Assembly: GCF_014203835.1 (NCBI RefSeq)
Contig: NZ_JACHJW010000001.1
Coordinates: forward strand, 3,608,501 to 3,672,500
Reading direction: 5' to 3'
DNA length: 64,000 nucleotides
From: Micromonospora polyrhachis
Lineage (GTDB): Bacteria > Actinomycetota > Actinomycetes > Mycobacteriales > Micromonosporaceae
Shown piece by piece: positions 7,421 through 16,298 of this stretch. A model generated the notes under the pieces. The model saw nothing but the letters and a program-made list of their open reading frames with translations. It searched no databases and was not told the origin of the DNA. Numbering within the stretch: the first letter of the stretch is position 1; every line of letters starts with the position of its first letter. The position numbers and the translations under genes are program-made.

Positions 7421-8322
7421 CGGGGCACCTGACCACGCCGGCGGCGGCGTTGGCCGACCAGCTACCGGGTTGGGCGACCCTGCTCCGCGCTCCCAACCCC
7501 GGCCCGATGACCCTGGACGGCACCAATACCTGGCTCCTGCGGACCGCAGCCGGGCACCCCGCGGTCGTCGTCGACCCGGGGCCGGACGACGAGCGGCACC
7601 TGGCCGAGATCGCGTCGTACGGGCCCGTCGGGCTGATCCTGATCACCCATGGCCATCCCGACCACGTCGAGGGGGTCCGTCGCTGCGCCGACCTGCTCGG
7701 CGGTGTCCCCGTACGCGCCGCTGACCCGGCGCTCTGCATCGGTGGCGAACCACTGCACTCCGACGCGGATCTGCGCGGATTCGGCCTGGACATCGAACTA
7801 CTGCCTACGCCCGGCCACACCGCCGACTCGGTCTGCCTGCTCGTCGGCGGTGACGGTGGACAGGCGGTCCTCACCGGCGACACCATCCTCGGGCGCGGCA
7901 CGACCGTGGTCGCCTGGCCCGACGGCGACCTGGGCGACTACCTGACCAGCCTGGGCGCGCTCACCGCGTACGAGGGGATTCCGGCCCTGCCGGGGCACGG
8001 GCCGCCCCTGGCCGACTGCGCGGCGGCGGCGCGCTACTACCTGGCCCACCGGCAGGCCCGGCTCGACCAGGTACGGCAGGCGGTGGCACAGGGGGCGAGC
8101 AGCCCGGCCGAGGTGTTGGCGCTGGTCTACGCCGAGGTCGACCGCTCGCTCTGGCCGGCGGCCGAATGGTCGGTCCGGGCCCAGTTGGCTCATCTCGAAC
8201 AGGAAGACAGCCGAGAGAACGAACGCGAGAACGGGCGCGAGAACGAACGCGAGAACGGGCGGGAGAACAGGCGGGAGAGCCGGGAATCGGATCCCGGGTC
8301 CGGTGGGTTGGAAACACCGTGA
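7417..8322 (+). CDS. Metallo-beta-lactamase-fold hydrolase (Rv3677c-like)
   Basis: A 301-aa cytoplasmic hydrolase of the LACTB2/glyoxalase II-like MBL group. Seen: the metal motif THGHPDH at about residues 75-81, PGHTADS near 130, LTGDTIL near 152 and LPGHGPPL near 188, followed by a winged-helix-like C-terminal region (SPAEVLALVYAEV) typical of this subgroup. The last 35 residues are a low-complexity Arg-Glu-Asn tail made by a 12-bp tandem repeat. It is the positional counterpart of Rv3677c. No Shine-Dalgarno is present before 7417. Its stop overlaps the GTG of the cyclase gene (GTGA). Substrate unknown. Confidence 0.87.
   Translation: MTGHLTTPAAALADQLPGWATLLRAPNPGPMTLDGTNTWLLRTAAGHPAVVVDPGPDDERHLAEIASYGPVGLILITHGHPDHVEGVRRCADLLGGVPVRAADPALCIGGEPLHSDADLRGFGLDIELLPTPGHTADSVCLLVGGDGGQAVLTGDTILGRGTTVVAWPDGDLGDYLTSLGALTAYEGIPALPGHGPPLADCAAAARYYLAHRQARLDQVRQAVAQGASSPAEVLALVYAEVDRSLWPAAEWSVRAQLAHLEQEDSRENERENGRENERENGRENRRESRESDPGSGGLETP
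8212..8285. repeat. 12-bp in-frame repeat at the 3' end of the MBL gene
   Basis: Six copies of cgcgagaacgRR-type 12-mers encode (RENG/RENE). They lie just before the stop and overlap nothing conserved in the hydrolase fold. Confidence 0.8.
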
Positions 8323-11300
8323 CCTGTCCGGTGTGTGGAACCGTCGCCGTGCCCGGCGCGCGTTTCTGCCACAACTGTGGTGCCGCGCTGCCTGCTGCGG
8401 CGACGCTACCGAAGGCCGAGCGCCGGGTGGTAACGGTGCTCTTCGGTGATCTGTCCGACTTCACCTCCTGGTCCGAGGACCTGGACCCGGAACGCGTGGG
8501 TGCGGTCACCGACCGGGTGCTCGCCGCCCTCGCCGGCGCGGTGAAGACCTTCGGCGGGCACGTCGACAAGCTCACCGGAGACGGGATCATGGCGGTCTTC
8601 GGTGCCCCGGTCGCCCACGAGGACGACGCCGAGCGGGCCGTCCGGGCCGCGCTCTCCATGCAACGCGCCGTACGGCGAGTCCTCGACGACGAACGTGGCG
8701 GAGGTGCCCCACTCGGGCTGCGGGTCGGCCTGAACACCGGTGACGTGGTCGCCGGGATCCAGGCCGCGATCGAATACACCGTCATCGGCGACACGGTCAA
8801 CACCGCCGCCCGGCTCGCCGACGCCGCCGCCATCGGGGCCGTCTACGCCGGGGCCACCACCGCCGCCGCGACCCGACGGGTGGCGTCCTGGCGACAACTG
8901 CGGCCGTTGCGGCTCAAGGGCAAGCGCGAGCCGGTCGAGGCGTACGAACTGCTGGGCCTGCTCGACGCGCCGGGAACCCGCTCCGGCCTGGGCGACGAGG
9001 CTCCCTTCGTGGGCCGGGAGACCGAGATCGGGCGGATCGCCGGACGACTCGCCGAGGTCATCGACCGGTCCGAGCCGAGGGTGGTGCTGATGACCGCCGA
9101 GGCCGGCATCGGCAAGTCCCGGTTCGCCGCCGAGGTCGAACGGCTGGCCGCCGGATACGAGGTGGGCGCCGGCCGATACGCGACCCACGCCGGTGCCCGG
9201 GTGCTCTCCGTACGCTGCGCGGCCTTCGGTGAGCGACGTCGGTTGGCACCCCTGGCCGACCTGGTCCGGGCGGCAGTGGGCCTGCCCAGCGACTCGGCCA
9301 CCGCCGTCACCCGACCGGTGGTCGAGGAACGGCTGCGCCGCCTCGGCCAGCGGCTGGGCCGGTCCCGGCCCGACGCGACACCGATCGCCACCGATCTGCT
9401 GCTGGCCCTGCTCGGCTACGGAGACCTGCCGTCGACCCACGGTGCCCCGACCGACAGCACCGAGTGGACGGCGAACAATCCCGCCCCCGCCGCCGACGCG
9501 CTGCCCACCGCGGTCGCCGAGCTGCTCAGCGGGCTCGCCGCCGAGTCGCCACTGATGGTCATCGTCGACGACCTGCACGACGCCACCCCGGAGACCGTTG
9601 ACGCGTTGGGCGTGACGCTGTCCCGACTGGTCGGGCCGGTCCTGGTGCTGTTGCTGGGCCGTCCGGAACTGGTCCGTACAGCCGGGGCCTTGACCCGGGT
9701 CTCTGACGCCGAGGTGCATGCCCTGCCACCGCTGCGGGGTGCGGACGCGGCCCGGCTGCTGACCACCTACCTGAGCGGGGGGAAGCTGTCCCAGGCCGAC
9801 GTCGACCGGCTGCTCGCCACCGCCCAGGGCAACCCCTTCTACCTCGCTGAACTCGTCACGCTCCTGATGGAGCGCGGGGCGTTGACCACGGTGAGCGAAC
9901 GAGGCCCGGCGACCGCCGAGCGAGCGGCCGGCGGTGGCCCGGACCAGGCGTCGACGAAGTGCAGTTGGCGGTTGGTCCCCGGCTCGTTGGGCAGCCGGCT
10001 GCTTTCGCGGGACCTCGCCGCGGTGCTCGCCGCCCGGATCGACGCGCTGCCCTCCGAGGCCCGATCGGTGCTGCGCGACGCCGCCGTGGTCGGTGACACG
10101 ATCCCCGCCGGAACACTCGCCGCACTGCGGGAGCGCCGGGCCGGGCGGGACGGCCGACCCACGGCAGTGGTCGCCGTCGAACTGGAACGCGCCGTCGAGG
10201 AACTGATGCAGCGACGCATGCTGCACCGCAACCGGACCGGGTACGTCTTCGCCACCCCGTTGATGCGCGAGGCCGCGTACGCCGGGGTCGGCAAGGCCGA
10301 CCTCGCCGAGCGACACGCGGCACTGGCCCGGTGGGCGGCCCCGCCCGCCGAGGGGGCCTCGGCACTGCTCGCCGGCGGGGGGGCACCCGCGCTCGGCATG
10401 TCCGACGCGGACCGGGACGCCTTCGTCGCCGAACACGTCGAGAAGGCCACCGCGCTCGCCGACGCGGTCGGCCTGCGCCCCGACGCGATGGCGCGTACGG
10501 TCGCCCCGCTGGGGGTCGCCGCGCTGGGCCGCTCCGCCCAACGGGCCATCGCGGCGGGTGAGCCGGCGGCGGCCGTCGAGTACGCCGAGCGGGCCGCCGC
10601 GCTGGGCGGGGAGAGCGTTCCCGCCACCGATCGGCTGGTGCATGCCCGAGCCCTGCTTCAGGTCGGTCGGTCCACCGAGTCACTGGACTATGCCGAGAAG
10701 ATCGGTGCCAACGCCGGGGACGACGCGGGTGTCCAGGCCGCTGCGCTGCTGGTGGTCGGGCAGGCGTACCAGGCGCTGGGTGATCGGCAGCGTTCGGAGA
10801 GCAGTTGGCAGGAGGCGTTGCAGGTCGCCACCGAGGGCAGCCTGCCGGCGTTGCGGGCCTCGGCGATGCGCCGGCTCGGCATGGCCGACTTCGTCGGCGG
10901 CCGGCTGGCCCAGGCGAGCAGCCGGCTAGCCGCCGCCTACCAGGTCAGCCTGATGGTCGGAGACCAGCGCGGTCAGGCCTGGTCGCTGCAGAACCTGGCC
11001 TGGGTGACCACCACCCGGGGCGACTTCGCCGGTACGGACGCGGTGCTCGGCCGGGCGGCGCGGCTCTTCGCCGAACTCGGTGACCCGATCGGGCGGGCCT
11101 GGCTACGCGGTACCACCGCCTTCGCCCGGTTGCTGGCTGGCCGGCTCCGGGAGGCCCGCCGGCTGGCCGGGGTCTTCCTGCCGTTCGGTGAGAAGGTCGG
11201 CGAGGCCTGGGCGGTGGGCACGCTACGGGCTGTCGAGGCGTTCGCCGCCGCCGAACTGGGCGACCTGGCCGAGGCGGATCGGGAGGCCCGCCGGGCCTAC

Positions 11301-12119
11301 CGGGAGTTCGCTGCCGCCGACGACGACTGGGGACAGGGCTTCGCGCTGGTCGTACGGGGGGTGATCGCCCGTGGGCTGGGCGAACCGGAGCACGCCGCCG
11401 ACCTGCTCGCCGACGCGTCGACGTACGGCGAACGCGCCGCGCACCCGTTGCTGATCGGTATCGCCGGCACCATGCGGGGCTTCGTGGCGCTGGACCGGGG
11501 TGACGTGGCCGAGGCCGAGCGGGACGCCCGCGCGGTGCTCGCTGCGGTCGAGCCGCACAACGCGTTGGCTCCGGTGCAGGTGGGGCCTCGGGTGCTGCTC
11601 GCTACGGCCCGGCTCCAGGCCGGTGACGCCGGTACCGCCGTGGGCCTGCTGGCCCCGGTGGCCACCGCGCGGGCGACCCCGTCGTTGCTCTTCTCCCGAC
11701 GGCAGGCGCTGGCCCGCTACGCGTCGGCGCTGCTCGCCGACGGGCAGCACGTCCAGGCGCTGGACTGGGCCCGCCGGGCGGTCGACGTCCCCACCGAGGA
11801 CGTCCGTAGCCAGGTGATCGCCGCCGAGGCCCTTGCCGAGGCGTTGGCTGCGGTGGGGCAGCCCGAGGAGGCGTTCGCCGCCGCCGAGGAGGCGGTACGA
11901 CTGGCGTACTCGACCGAGCAGACCAGTGAGCGGGCCGGGGCGGACGCGCTGCTGGCCCGGATGACCGGAAAGCTGGCGGCCCTGGATGACGCTGCCGATT
12001 CTGGTGCTGACGTTGCCGAGGCTGCCGATTCTGGTGCTGGAGTTGCCGGTGCTGCCGATTCTGGTGCCGGTGTTGCCGATTCCGGGGATGTGGCTCTGCC
12101 GTTCCGGCCACTAGCGTAG
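8319..12119 (+). CDS. Zinc-ribbon / class III nucleotidyl cyclase / AAA-type ATPase / TPR signalling protein
   Basis: A 1266-aa cytoplasmic protein. Domains in order: a double-CxxC zinc ribbon at residues 2-22 (CPVCG, FCHNCG); a class III cyclase at about 35-205 with both metal aspartates (LFGDLSDF and KLTGDGIMAVFG), the purine-contacting lysine in VDKLTGDG and the transition-state Asn/Arg in GDTVNTAARL; an STAND/AAA-like ATPase from about 235 with EAGIGKSR near 263 and MVIVDDLHDA near 415; then TPR-like helices to about 1220. All catalytic cyclase residues look intact and K plus D favour ATP, so cAMP formation is plausible. GTG 8319 overlaps the upstream stop (GTGA) and puts the zinc ribbon at the N-terminus. 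The frame is open to 8166. The C-terminus is a 3 x 30-bp repeat. Confidence 0.9.
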   Translation: MTCPVCGTVAVPGARFCHNCGAALPAAATLPKAERRVVTVLFGDLSDFTSWSEDLDPERVGAVTDRVLAALAGAVKTFGGHVDKLTGDGIMAVFGAPVAHEDDAERAVRAALSMQRAVRRVLDDERGGGAPLGLRVGLNTGDVVAGIQAAIEYTVIGDTVNTAARLADAAAIGAVYAGATTAAATRRVASWRQLRPLRLKGKREPVEAYELLGLLDAPGTRSGLGDEAPFVGRETEIGRIAGRLAEVIDRSEPRVVLMTAEAGIGKSRFAAEVERLAAGYEVGAGRYATHAGARVLSVRCAAFGERRRLAPLADLVRAAVGLPSDSATAVTRPVVEERLRRLGQRLGRSRPDATPIATDLLLALLGYGDLPSTHGAPTDSTEWTANNPAPAADALPTAVAELLSGLAAESPLMVIVDDLHDATPETVDALGVTLSRLVGPVLVLLLGRPELVRTAGALTRVSDAEVHALPPLRGADAARLLTTYLSGGKLSQADVDRLLATAQGNPFYLAELVTLLMERGALTTVSERGPATAERAAGGGPDQASTKCSWRLVPGSLGSRLLSRDLAAVLAARIDALPSEARSVLRDAAVVGDTIPAGTLAALRERRAGRDGRPTAVVAVELERAVEELMQRRMLHRNRTGYVFATPLMREAAYAGVGKADLAERHAALARWAAPPAEGASALLAGGGAPALGMSDADRDAFVAEHVEKATALADAVGLRPDAMARTVAPLGVAALGRSAQRAIAAGEPAAAVEYAERAAALGGESVPATDRLVHARALLQVGRSTESLDYAEKIGANAGDDAGVQAAALLVVGQAYQALGDRQRSESSWQEALQVATEGSLPALRASAMRRLGMADFVGGRLAQASSRLAAAYQVSLMVGDQRGQAWSLQNLAWVTTTRGDFAGTDAVLGRAARLFAELGDPIGRAWLRGTTAFARLLAGRLREARRLAGVFLPFGEKVGEAWAVGTLRAVEAFAAAELGDLAEADREARRAYREFAAADDDWGQGFALVVRGVIARGLGEPEHAADLLADASTYGERAAHPLLIGIAGTMRGFVALDRGDVAEAERDARAVLAAVEPHNALAPVQVGPRVLLATARLQAGDAGTAVGLLAPVATARATPSLLFSRRQALARYASALLADGQHVQALDWARRAVDVPTEDVRSQVIAAEALAEALAAVGQPEEAFAAAEEAVRLAYSTEQTSERAGADALLARMTGKLAALDDAADSGADVAEAADSGAGVAGAADSGAGVADSGDVALPFRPLA
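11991..12080. repeat. 3 x 30-bp tandem repeat at the 3' end of the cyclase gene
   Basis: Three 30-bp units each beginning gctgccgattctggtg encode AADSGAxVAx, directly before the last nine codons. Confidence 0.85.
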
Positions 12120-12203
12120 GTCCGACCGGGAGATCGCTCCGCCGTCCTCAAGGGATGCTGCCAGCGGCCTGACGGGACAATGCCGGACCAGCGGAGGAGA
12201 CAG

Positions 12204-12632
12204 ATGAAGTGGCCACGCTCCGTCCCTGGCTGGACGATCGCGGTCTTCGGCGGCCTGGCTCTCCTGCTCGGCGTTGTCGGGTTGGTCTGGCCGGAGACGC
12301 TGCTCGCCCTGCTCGGCTTCGAAGCGGTCGAGCCCGGCGCCCGGGTGGCCGGCGACCACACCCGCACCTTCATGGCCGCCTCGTCGATGGCCGCGATCAA
12401 CATGGGTGTCTACTACCTGGTTGCCGCCGCCACCGATTGGCGACCGTTCTTCTGGTTCACCGTGCCGCTCCGGCTGCTCACCTGCGTCGTCTTCACACTG
12501 CTTGTGCTGACGGAGACCGCGCCTGACGGGTTCGTCGGCGTGGCGTTGTGGGAGGGCCTGGGAGCGGTCGTCACCGGGGCGGCACTCTGGTTCGAGCAGC
12601 GTCGGCGGCCGGTGGCTGATGCGGGGCGATGA
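12204..12632 (+). CDS. Small four-helix membrane protein, function unknown
   Basis: A 142-aa integral membrane protein. Seen: hydrophobic segments at about residues 8-30, 52-75, 82-102 and 110-130, with a conserved-looking GDHTRTFMAASSMAAINMG between the first two. ATG 12204 is chosen for GGAGGAGA 3 nt upstream, rather than 12180. It lies between the cyclase and the kinase, and its 3' end overlaps the longest possible kinase frame by 14 bp. Not assigned to a family. Confidence 0.65.
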   Translation: MKWPRSVPGWTIAVFGGLALLLGVVGLVWPETLLALLGFEAVEPGARVAGDHTRTFMAASSMAAINMGVYYLVAAATDWRPFFWFTVPLRLLTCVVFTLLVLTETAPDGFVGVALWEGLGAVVTGAALWFEQRRRPVADAGR

Positions 12633-12650
12633 TTCGTCAGAGCGCTTCGG

Positions 12651-12656
12651 TATTTT
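12651..12656 (+). promoter_or_regulatory. Putative -10 box (TATTTT) of the Ser/Thr kinase gene
   Basis: An AT-rich hexamer that stands out in this GC-rich DNA, 7 nt before GTG 12664. Confidence 0.5.
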
Positions 12657-12663
12657 CGTAGCT

Positions 12664-14271
12664 GTGACCGACACCCCGCCAGGCGCGTTGCCGCTGCCAG
12701 AAGTGCCCGGTCTGACGGACTTGAAGGTCTTTGCCCGGGGCGGCTACGCCACCGTGTTCAGTGCTGTGCAGAAATCCGTCGGCCGTGAGGTCGCGGTCAA
12801 GGTGGAGAACCGGACGCTGGACAGCGAACGCGACCAGCAACGGTTCCTGCGCGAGGCGCGGGCCGCCGGTCGGATGTCCTCGCACCCGCACGTCGTGGAC
12901 CTCTTCGACGTCGGTGTCACCACCGACCAGCACCCCTACCTGATCATGGAGCTCTGCGACGGGTCGTACGCGGAACGGATGCGGACCTCCCCGTTGGACG
13001 CGGTCGAGACCCGCGACCTTGGTGTCAAGATCGCGGATGCGTTGGCCCACTCGCACGCCGCCGGGGTGCTGCACCGAGACGTGAAGCCGGCCAACATCCT
13101 GCACTCCCACTTCAATCCGGCGGTGTTGGCCGACTTCGGACTGGCCGTACTGGGCGAGGTGCGGGACGCCTCGGTCAGCCTGGAGGTGCTCACCCCGGCG
13201 TACGCCGCACCGGAGGCGTTCCGGCATAACCCGCCGTCGCCTGCTGTCGACGTGTACGCGCTCTGCGCCACTCTCTATGCGCTCATGCAGGGTAAACCGC
13301 CACGCTGGCAGAACGACCGTGATCCCAGCCTGCTGATGCTGCTGGAGCTGTTCAGCCAGCCCATTCCCGAGCTGCCGGATGTTCCGTCGGCGTTGACCGG
13401 GGTGCTGCGGGCCGGGATGGCCAACGATCCGGGCGCCCGCCCCACCGCCGACCACCTCCGGGACCTGCTGGCCGCAGTCCCGCTCGGGCCGTCTGCCGGT
13501 GGGGCGGTTCCGCCGTACTACGGGTGGCCTCCGCCGGCTCCGTCGGGGCCGGTCTCGGGTTGGCCCGGTGCCGAAGCGTCGGGGAGCGCCAGACCGGGCG
13601 GTGGTGTCGCCCTGTCCGGCACCCACTCGCCTACCGGGTACGCCGATCCGACGTCGACCGGTACGAGCCAGCCCGGCCCGGTCGGTGGGACCGGTACGCC
13701 GGCCCCACGTCGTCGTGCCCTGGGCTGGTTCCTCGGCGGGGTCGGGATGGTCGCCCTGGCGAGCGCCGTCGGTGCCGGGGTCTGGGCGGTCGGTGCCCGT
13801 ACCCGGCCCGATCCGTCACCAACGCAGGCGGTGCAGAGCCCGCTGAATCCGACTCCGATGGTGTCCTACGTGGCCGGTGGGGCACTGCCCGGCTGTCTGG
13901 TGCCCCTGCCCAACGGCACTCGCTGCTCCGACGAGTTGGAGTGTTTCGGCCCGGTCGGGGTACGCGGCGCGGCGGCCCGCGCCGAGCAGGTGCCCTGTTC
14001 TGGCCGCCACACGTGGGAGAGCTACGCCGAGGGCGATCTGCCCGCCGAGGTCGCCGTGACGGATTACCGGGCTGTCAAGGCCGATCCGACGGTACGCCAG
14101 GTGTGTGCGGTCAGCACGTTCCAGTCGACCACCCTGCGAATGACCGTTGACGGGTGGCACTTCGAGGTGTTGCCGCCACCAGAGGATTCGCTGCGGGCCG
14201 GTGAGCGGACCTTCCGTTGCCTCGCGGGCAAGGGACTGAACCAACTCACCGGCCCGACGCTCAGCCGCTGA
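12664..14271 (+). CDS. Transmembrane serine/threonine protein kinase (PknB-like architecture)
   Basis: A 535-aa kinase. Seen: Gly-rich loop ARGGYATVFSA at about residues 22-32, VAVKVEN lysine, HRDVKPANIL catalytic loop, DFGLAV magnesium loop and AYAAPEAF activation-segment end, all inside residues 15-270. A Pro/Gly/Ser linker follows, then one membrane helix at about 352-378 and a ~150-residue outer domain with four to six cysteines (LPGCLVPLPNGTRCSDELEC; PCSGRHTW). The outer part lacks PASTA repeats and resembles the septum-formation/DUF4190-type domains. GTG 12664 is preferred over ATG 12619 because of the TATTTT box and because it avoids overlap with the upstream gene. It presumably senses an external signal near the secreted proteins that follow. 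Confidence 0.9.
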   Translation: MTDTPPGALPLPEVPGLTDLKVFARGGYATVFSAVQKSVGREVAVKVENRTLDSERDQQRFLREARAAGRMSSHPHVVDLFDVGVTTDQHPYLIMELCDGSYAERMRTSPLDAVETRDLGVKIADALAHSHAAGVLHRDVKPANILHSHFNPAVLADFGLAVLGEVRDASVSLEVLTPAYAAPEAFRHNPPSPAVDVYALCATLYALMQGKPPRWQNDRDPSLLMLLELFSQPIPELPDVPSALTGVLRAGMANDPGARPTADHLRDLLAAVPLGPSAGGAVPPYYGWPPPAPSGPVSGWPGAEASGSARPGGGVALSGTHSPTGYADPTSTGTSQPGPVGGTGTPAPRRRALGWFLGGVGMVALASAVGAGVWAVGARTRPDPSPTQAVQSPLNPTPMVSYVAGGALPGCLVPLPNGTRCSDELECFGPVGVRGAAARAEQVPCSGRHTWESYAEGDLPAEVAVTDYRAVKADPTVRQVCAVSTFQSTTLRMTVDGWHFEVLPPPEDSLRAGERTFRCLAGKGLNQLTGPTLSR

Positions 14272-14294
14272 TCAGTGGCGATCTAGCAGCGCCC

Positions 14295-15110
14295 TCACGG
14301 TCTGTCGCAGTTCTCCCGGTCGGCCCCGCCGGGGTTCGGACCGGCCGGCTCGACGAGACCCGGCTTGGTGGAGACGTTCTTCGGGTCGACAGTGATCAGT
14401 CGCGGACCGGTGTCCGTATCGGTGCAGTCATCCGTGTCACCCCCGTCTTCCTTGTCCGCCGGGTCGTCCGAACTGTCCGACTTGTCGTCGGCGCAGTCGT
14501 CGCCGTCGGTCCCCGACTCCTCGTTCTCCGGGCTTTCCGAGTCCTCGGTCTTTGTCGAGTCCGACTCCTCCGAGTCCTCGGTCTCCGAGTCCGACTCCTC
14601 CGTCTCGTCCGACCCCTCGGAATCAGACTCGTCGGTCTCCGTGCTGTCCGAGTCATCCGTCTCGGACTCGTCACCTGTCGTGTCGTCGGTGCCGGTCTCG
14701 TCGGTCTCCGTGCTGTCCGAATCCGGCTCTTCGGTGTCGTCGGTCTCCGTGCTGTCTGAATCCGGCTCTTCGGTGTCGTCCGACTCGGTGTCATCGACAT
14801 CCGATTCGGTCGACTCGCTGTCGTCCCCGTCTCCGGTGGTGTTCTCCTCTCCTGTGGTGTCGCCGGCATTCTCTTCGGTTTTGTCGTTCTTCTCTGCCTC
14901 GTCGTCGGCACAAGTGGTCGGTGTCTTCTCGTCTTCGTCCTTGTCGCCGTCGACGCCGTTCAGGGGATAGGCGATGGTGACCTTCACGTTCTTCTTGGGG
15001 GGTGACACGGAGCGGGACGAGGCGCTCGCCATCCCCCCGGCGACGGCGAGCGCACCGGCAATCAGTAGTGAGGCGAACAGCAGCGGCAGGACCTTACGTG
15101 GGCGACTCAT
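14295..15110 (-). CDS. Secreted hyper-acidic low-complexity protein
   Basis: A 271-aa protein with a signal peptide (MSRPRKVLPLLFASLLIAG, cleavage likely near ASA at about 29-31). From about residue 50 to 240 it is almost only Asp, Glu, Ser and Thr, in repeats of the type DSDSTETDDTEEP; the C-terminus returns to normal composition with a pair of cysteines. This composition suggests a cation-binding or extended wall-associated polymer-like protein; there is no recognisable enzyme domain. ATG 15110 has AAGGAA 3 nt upstream. It follows the basic secreted protein on the same strand with a 91-nt spacer holding a 16-bp palindrome, and converges with the kinase gene. Confidence 0.75.
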   Translation of the reverse strand: MSRPRKVLPLLFASLLIAGALAVAGGMASASSRSVSPPKKNVKVTIAYPLNGVDGDKDEDEKTPTTCADDEAEKNDKTEENAGDTTGEENTTGDGDDSESTESDVDDTESDDTEEPDSDSTETDDTEEPDSDSTETDETGTDDTTGDESETDDSDSTETDESDSEGSDETEESDSETEDSEESDSTKTEDSESPENEESGTDGDDCADDKSDSSDDPADKEDGGDTDDCTDTDTGPRLITVDPKNVSTKPGLVEPAGPNPGGADRENCDRP

Positions 15111-15185
15111 CGGTTCCTTGCCTTTCGAGGAGGAAGGCTGGGGGGACAAGTGGCTGGTGGAACTGGTGATACGTCGGTCTTCGGC

Positions 15186-15201
15186 CCGGGAACGTTCCCG
15201 G
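15186..15201. promoter_or_regulatory. Perfect 16-bp palindrome between two secreted-protein genes
   Basis: ccgggaacgttcccgg, with no loop, abuts the stop codon of the upstream gene at 15202. As a loopless palindrome it looks more like a protein-binding site than a terminator. Confidence 0.4.
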
Positions 15202-15939
15202 TCAGGCGTTTCGTTCCGCCGGTAGATGGATGCACGGGAAGAACACGTGCCCGAAGTTGTCGTTCTTGTTCGACTTGATCACCCGGCCACCGACCTCCAA
15301 CCGGGCACAGTGCCATTCGCCGGTGGCACGGCTGCCCTTCGTCTGTAGCGCGCTCGACTTTATGTTGATCTTGGTGTTGCTGTTCGATTCTCGATAGTCG
15401 TTGTCCTTCTTGGAGAAGTTGCTCTTGCGACCGAGGAAACGGGTCTCGCCGCAGTTGATCGTCGTACCGATGTACGCCGCGAAGGGGTAACCTCCCGCGC
15501 TCAGCGACAGCCCGTTCATGCTGCACTCGTTGCTGTTCAGCCAGCGCTGCTCGAACGACGTCCCGTTCAGCTTGACCGCCTTGCGACCCGACCCGGAGCA
15601 CTTGGACCAGGCCGAGACGGTGACCTGGGGTGCCACGATGGTCGTTTTGTTCAGTACCGGGAAGGTCTTTTGTGGCCGGCCGGGCTGTGGCCGCAGGCCG
15701 AGCACCCAGAGGTACTCGTACTTGATCGTGCCCTGGACCCTCGTCTTGATGCAGACGTTGCCGCCAAGGCCCGGCACCTTCTCCCAGGACACCTGGTCGA
15801 ATCGCACGCTGGCCTTGACCTTGCGGGGCGGCTTCTTCGTGACCGCCGCCTGTGCGATGCCGGCACCCACGCCGAGCAGCGCGAGGATTCCGGCCAGGGC
15901 GAGGAACAATCTCAGCGGACGCCGTCGGGTCTGATCCAT
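15202..15939 (-). CDS. Secreted basic protein, function unknown
   Basis: A 245-aa protein with a signal peptide (MDQTRRRPLRLFLALAGILA, cleavage likely after AQA near residue 31). The mature part is rich in Lys, Arg, Asn and Ser, with seven cysteines including NVCIK, SKCSG, NECSM, NCGE, WHCAR and FPCIHL, and is predicted mostly beta. No family is recognised. The start ATG has AAAGGAG 8 nt upstream, but that Shine-Dalgarno can pair with an upstream octamer. It is first in a two-gene unit with the hyper-acidic protein, and their opposite charges suggest they could bind one another outside the cell; inference. Confidence 0.72.
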   Translation of the reverse strand: MDQTRRRPLRLFLALAGILALLGVGAGIAQAAVTKKPPRKVKASVRFDQVSWEKVPGLGGNVCIKTRVQGTIKYEYLWVLGLRPQPGRPQKTFPVLNKTTIVAPQVTVSAWSKCSGSGRKAVKLNGTSFEQRWLNSNECSMNGLSLSAGGYPFAAYIGTTINCGETRFLGRKSNFSKKDNDYRESNSNTKINIKSSALQTKGSRATGEWHCARLEVGGRVIKSNKNDNFGHVFFPCIHLPAERNA

Positions 15940-15943
15940 GATG

Positions 15944-15976
15944 TTGACTCCTTTCGAACGGGTCGATGGGAGTCAA
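15944..15976 (-). promoter_or_regulatory. Hairpin that can sequester the ribosome binding site of the basic secreted protein
   Basis: On the minus strand TTGACTCC (15969-15976) is followed by 17 nt and GGAGTCAA (15944-15951), a perfect 8-bp stem that buries the GGAG of the Shine-Dalgarno 4 nt before the ATG at 15939. It would make translation sensitive to temperature, to a bound factor or to an upstream ribosome. Confidence 0.45.
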
Positions 15977-16209
15977 ACGCCGTCCGAGCAGGTAAACAAT
16001 TGGATCGGTCGTATGGGACAGTACCGATCGGTCCGGTTCCGTCCCGCCAGAGCGGTCCCGCTTCGTCCCGTGGTACGACCGACCGTGGACGGGCGTACGA
16101 CGATCGGGCCGGACCCGGTCCCGGTGATCGCCGTACCCGGTCCGGGACTGTCCGGGGCGATGCCGACCGACGCCGACCGGACTGGCCGAACCACTTTCGG
16201 AAAACGACA

Positions 16210-16273
16210 AGGTCCGCGCGATCAGGGACCGACTCGCCGCCGTGCGTGAGTCGGTCCCTGATTACACGGACCT
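16210..16273 (-). terminator. Strong hairpin terminator of crp
   Basis: A perfect 15-bp stem (atcagggaccgactc at 16221-16235 with its complement at 16248-16262, 12-nt loop) is extended by an outer 7-bp stem aggtccg/cggacct. It starts 26 nt after the crp stop. There is no U-run, as is usual in high-GC actinomycetes. Confidence 0.75.
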
Positions 16274-16298
16274 GTGGTGAACTTGGTCCTGAGCCGGG

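Larger units (their letters stand above)
15940..16298. other. Intergenic region between the basic secreted protein and crp
   Basis: 359 bp without a gene. From the left it holds the Shine-Dalgarno hairpin of the 15939 gene, about 230 bp of GC-rich sequence with many cggtcc/ggaccg words where the promoter of the secreted-protein pair must lie, and the crp terminator at 16210-16273. No RNA gene is recognised. Confidence 0.55.

Noticed and set aside
8406-10643. Minus-strand open frame of 745 codons
   Set aside because: Antisense to the cyclase/ATPase gene; composition rich in Gly, Arg and Gln and no domain. It is the usual GC-rich shadow of a real gene.
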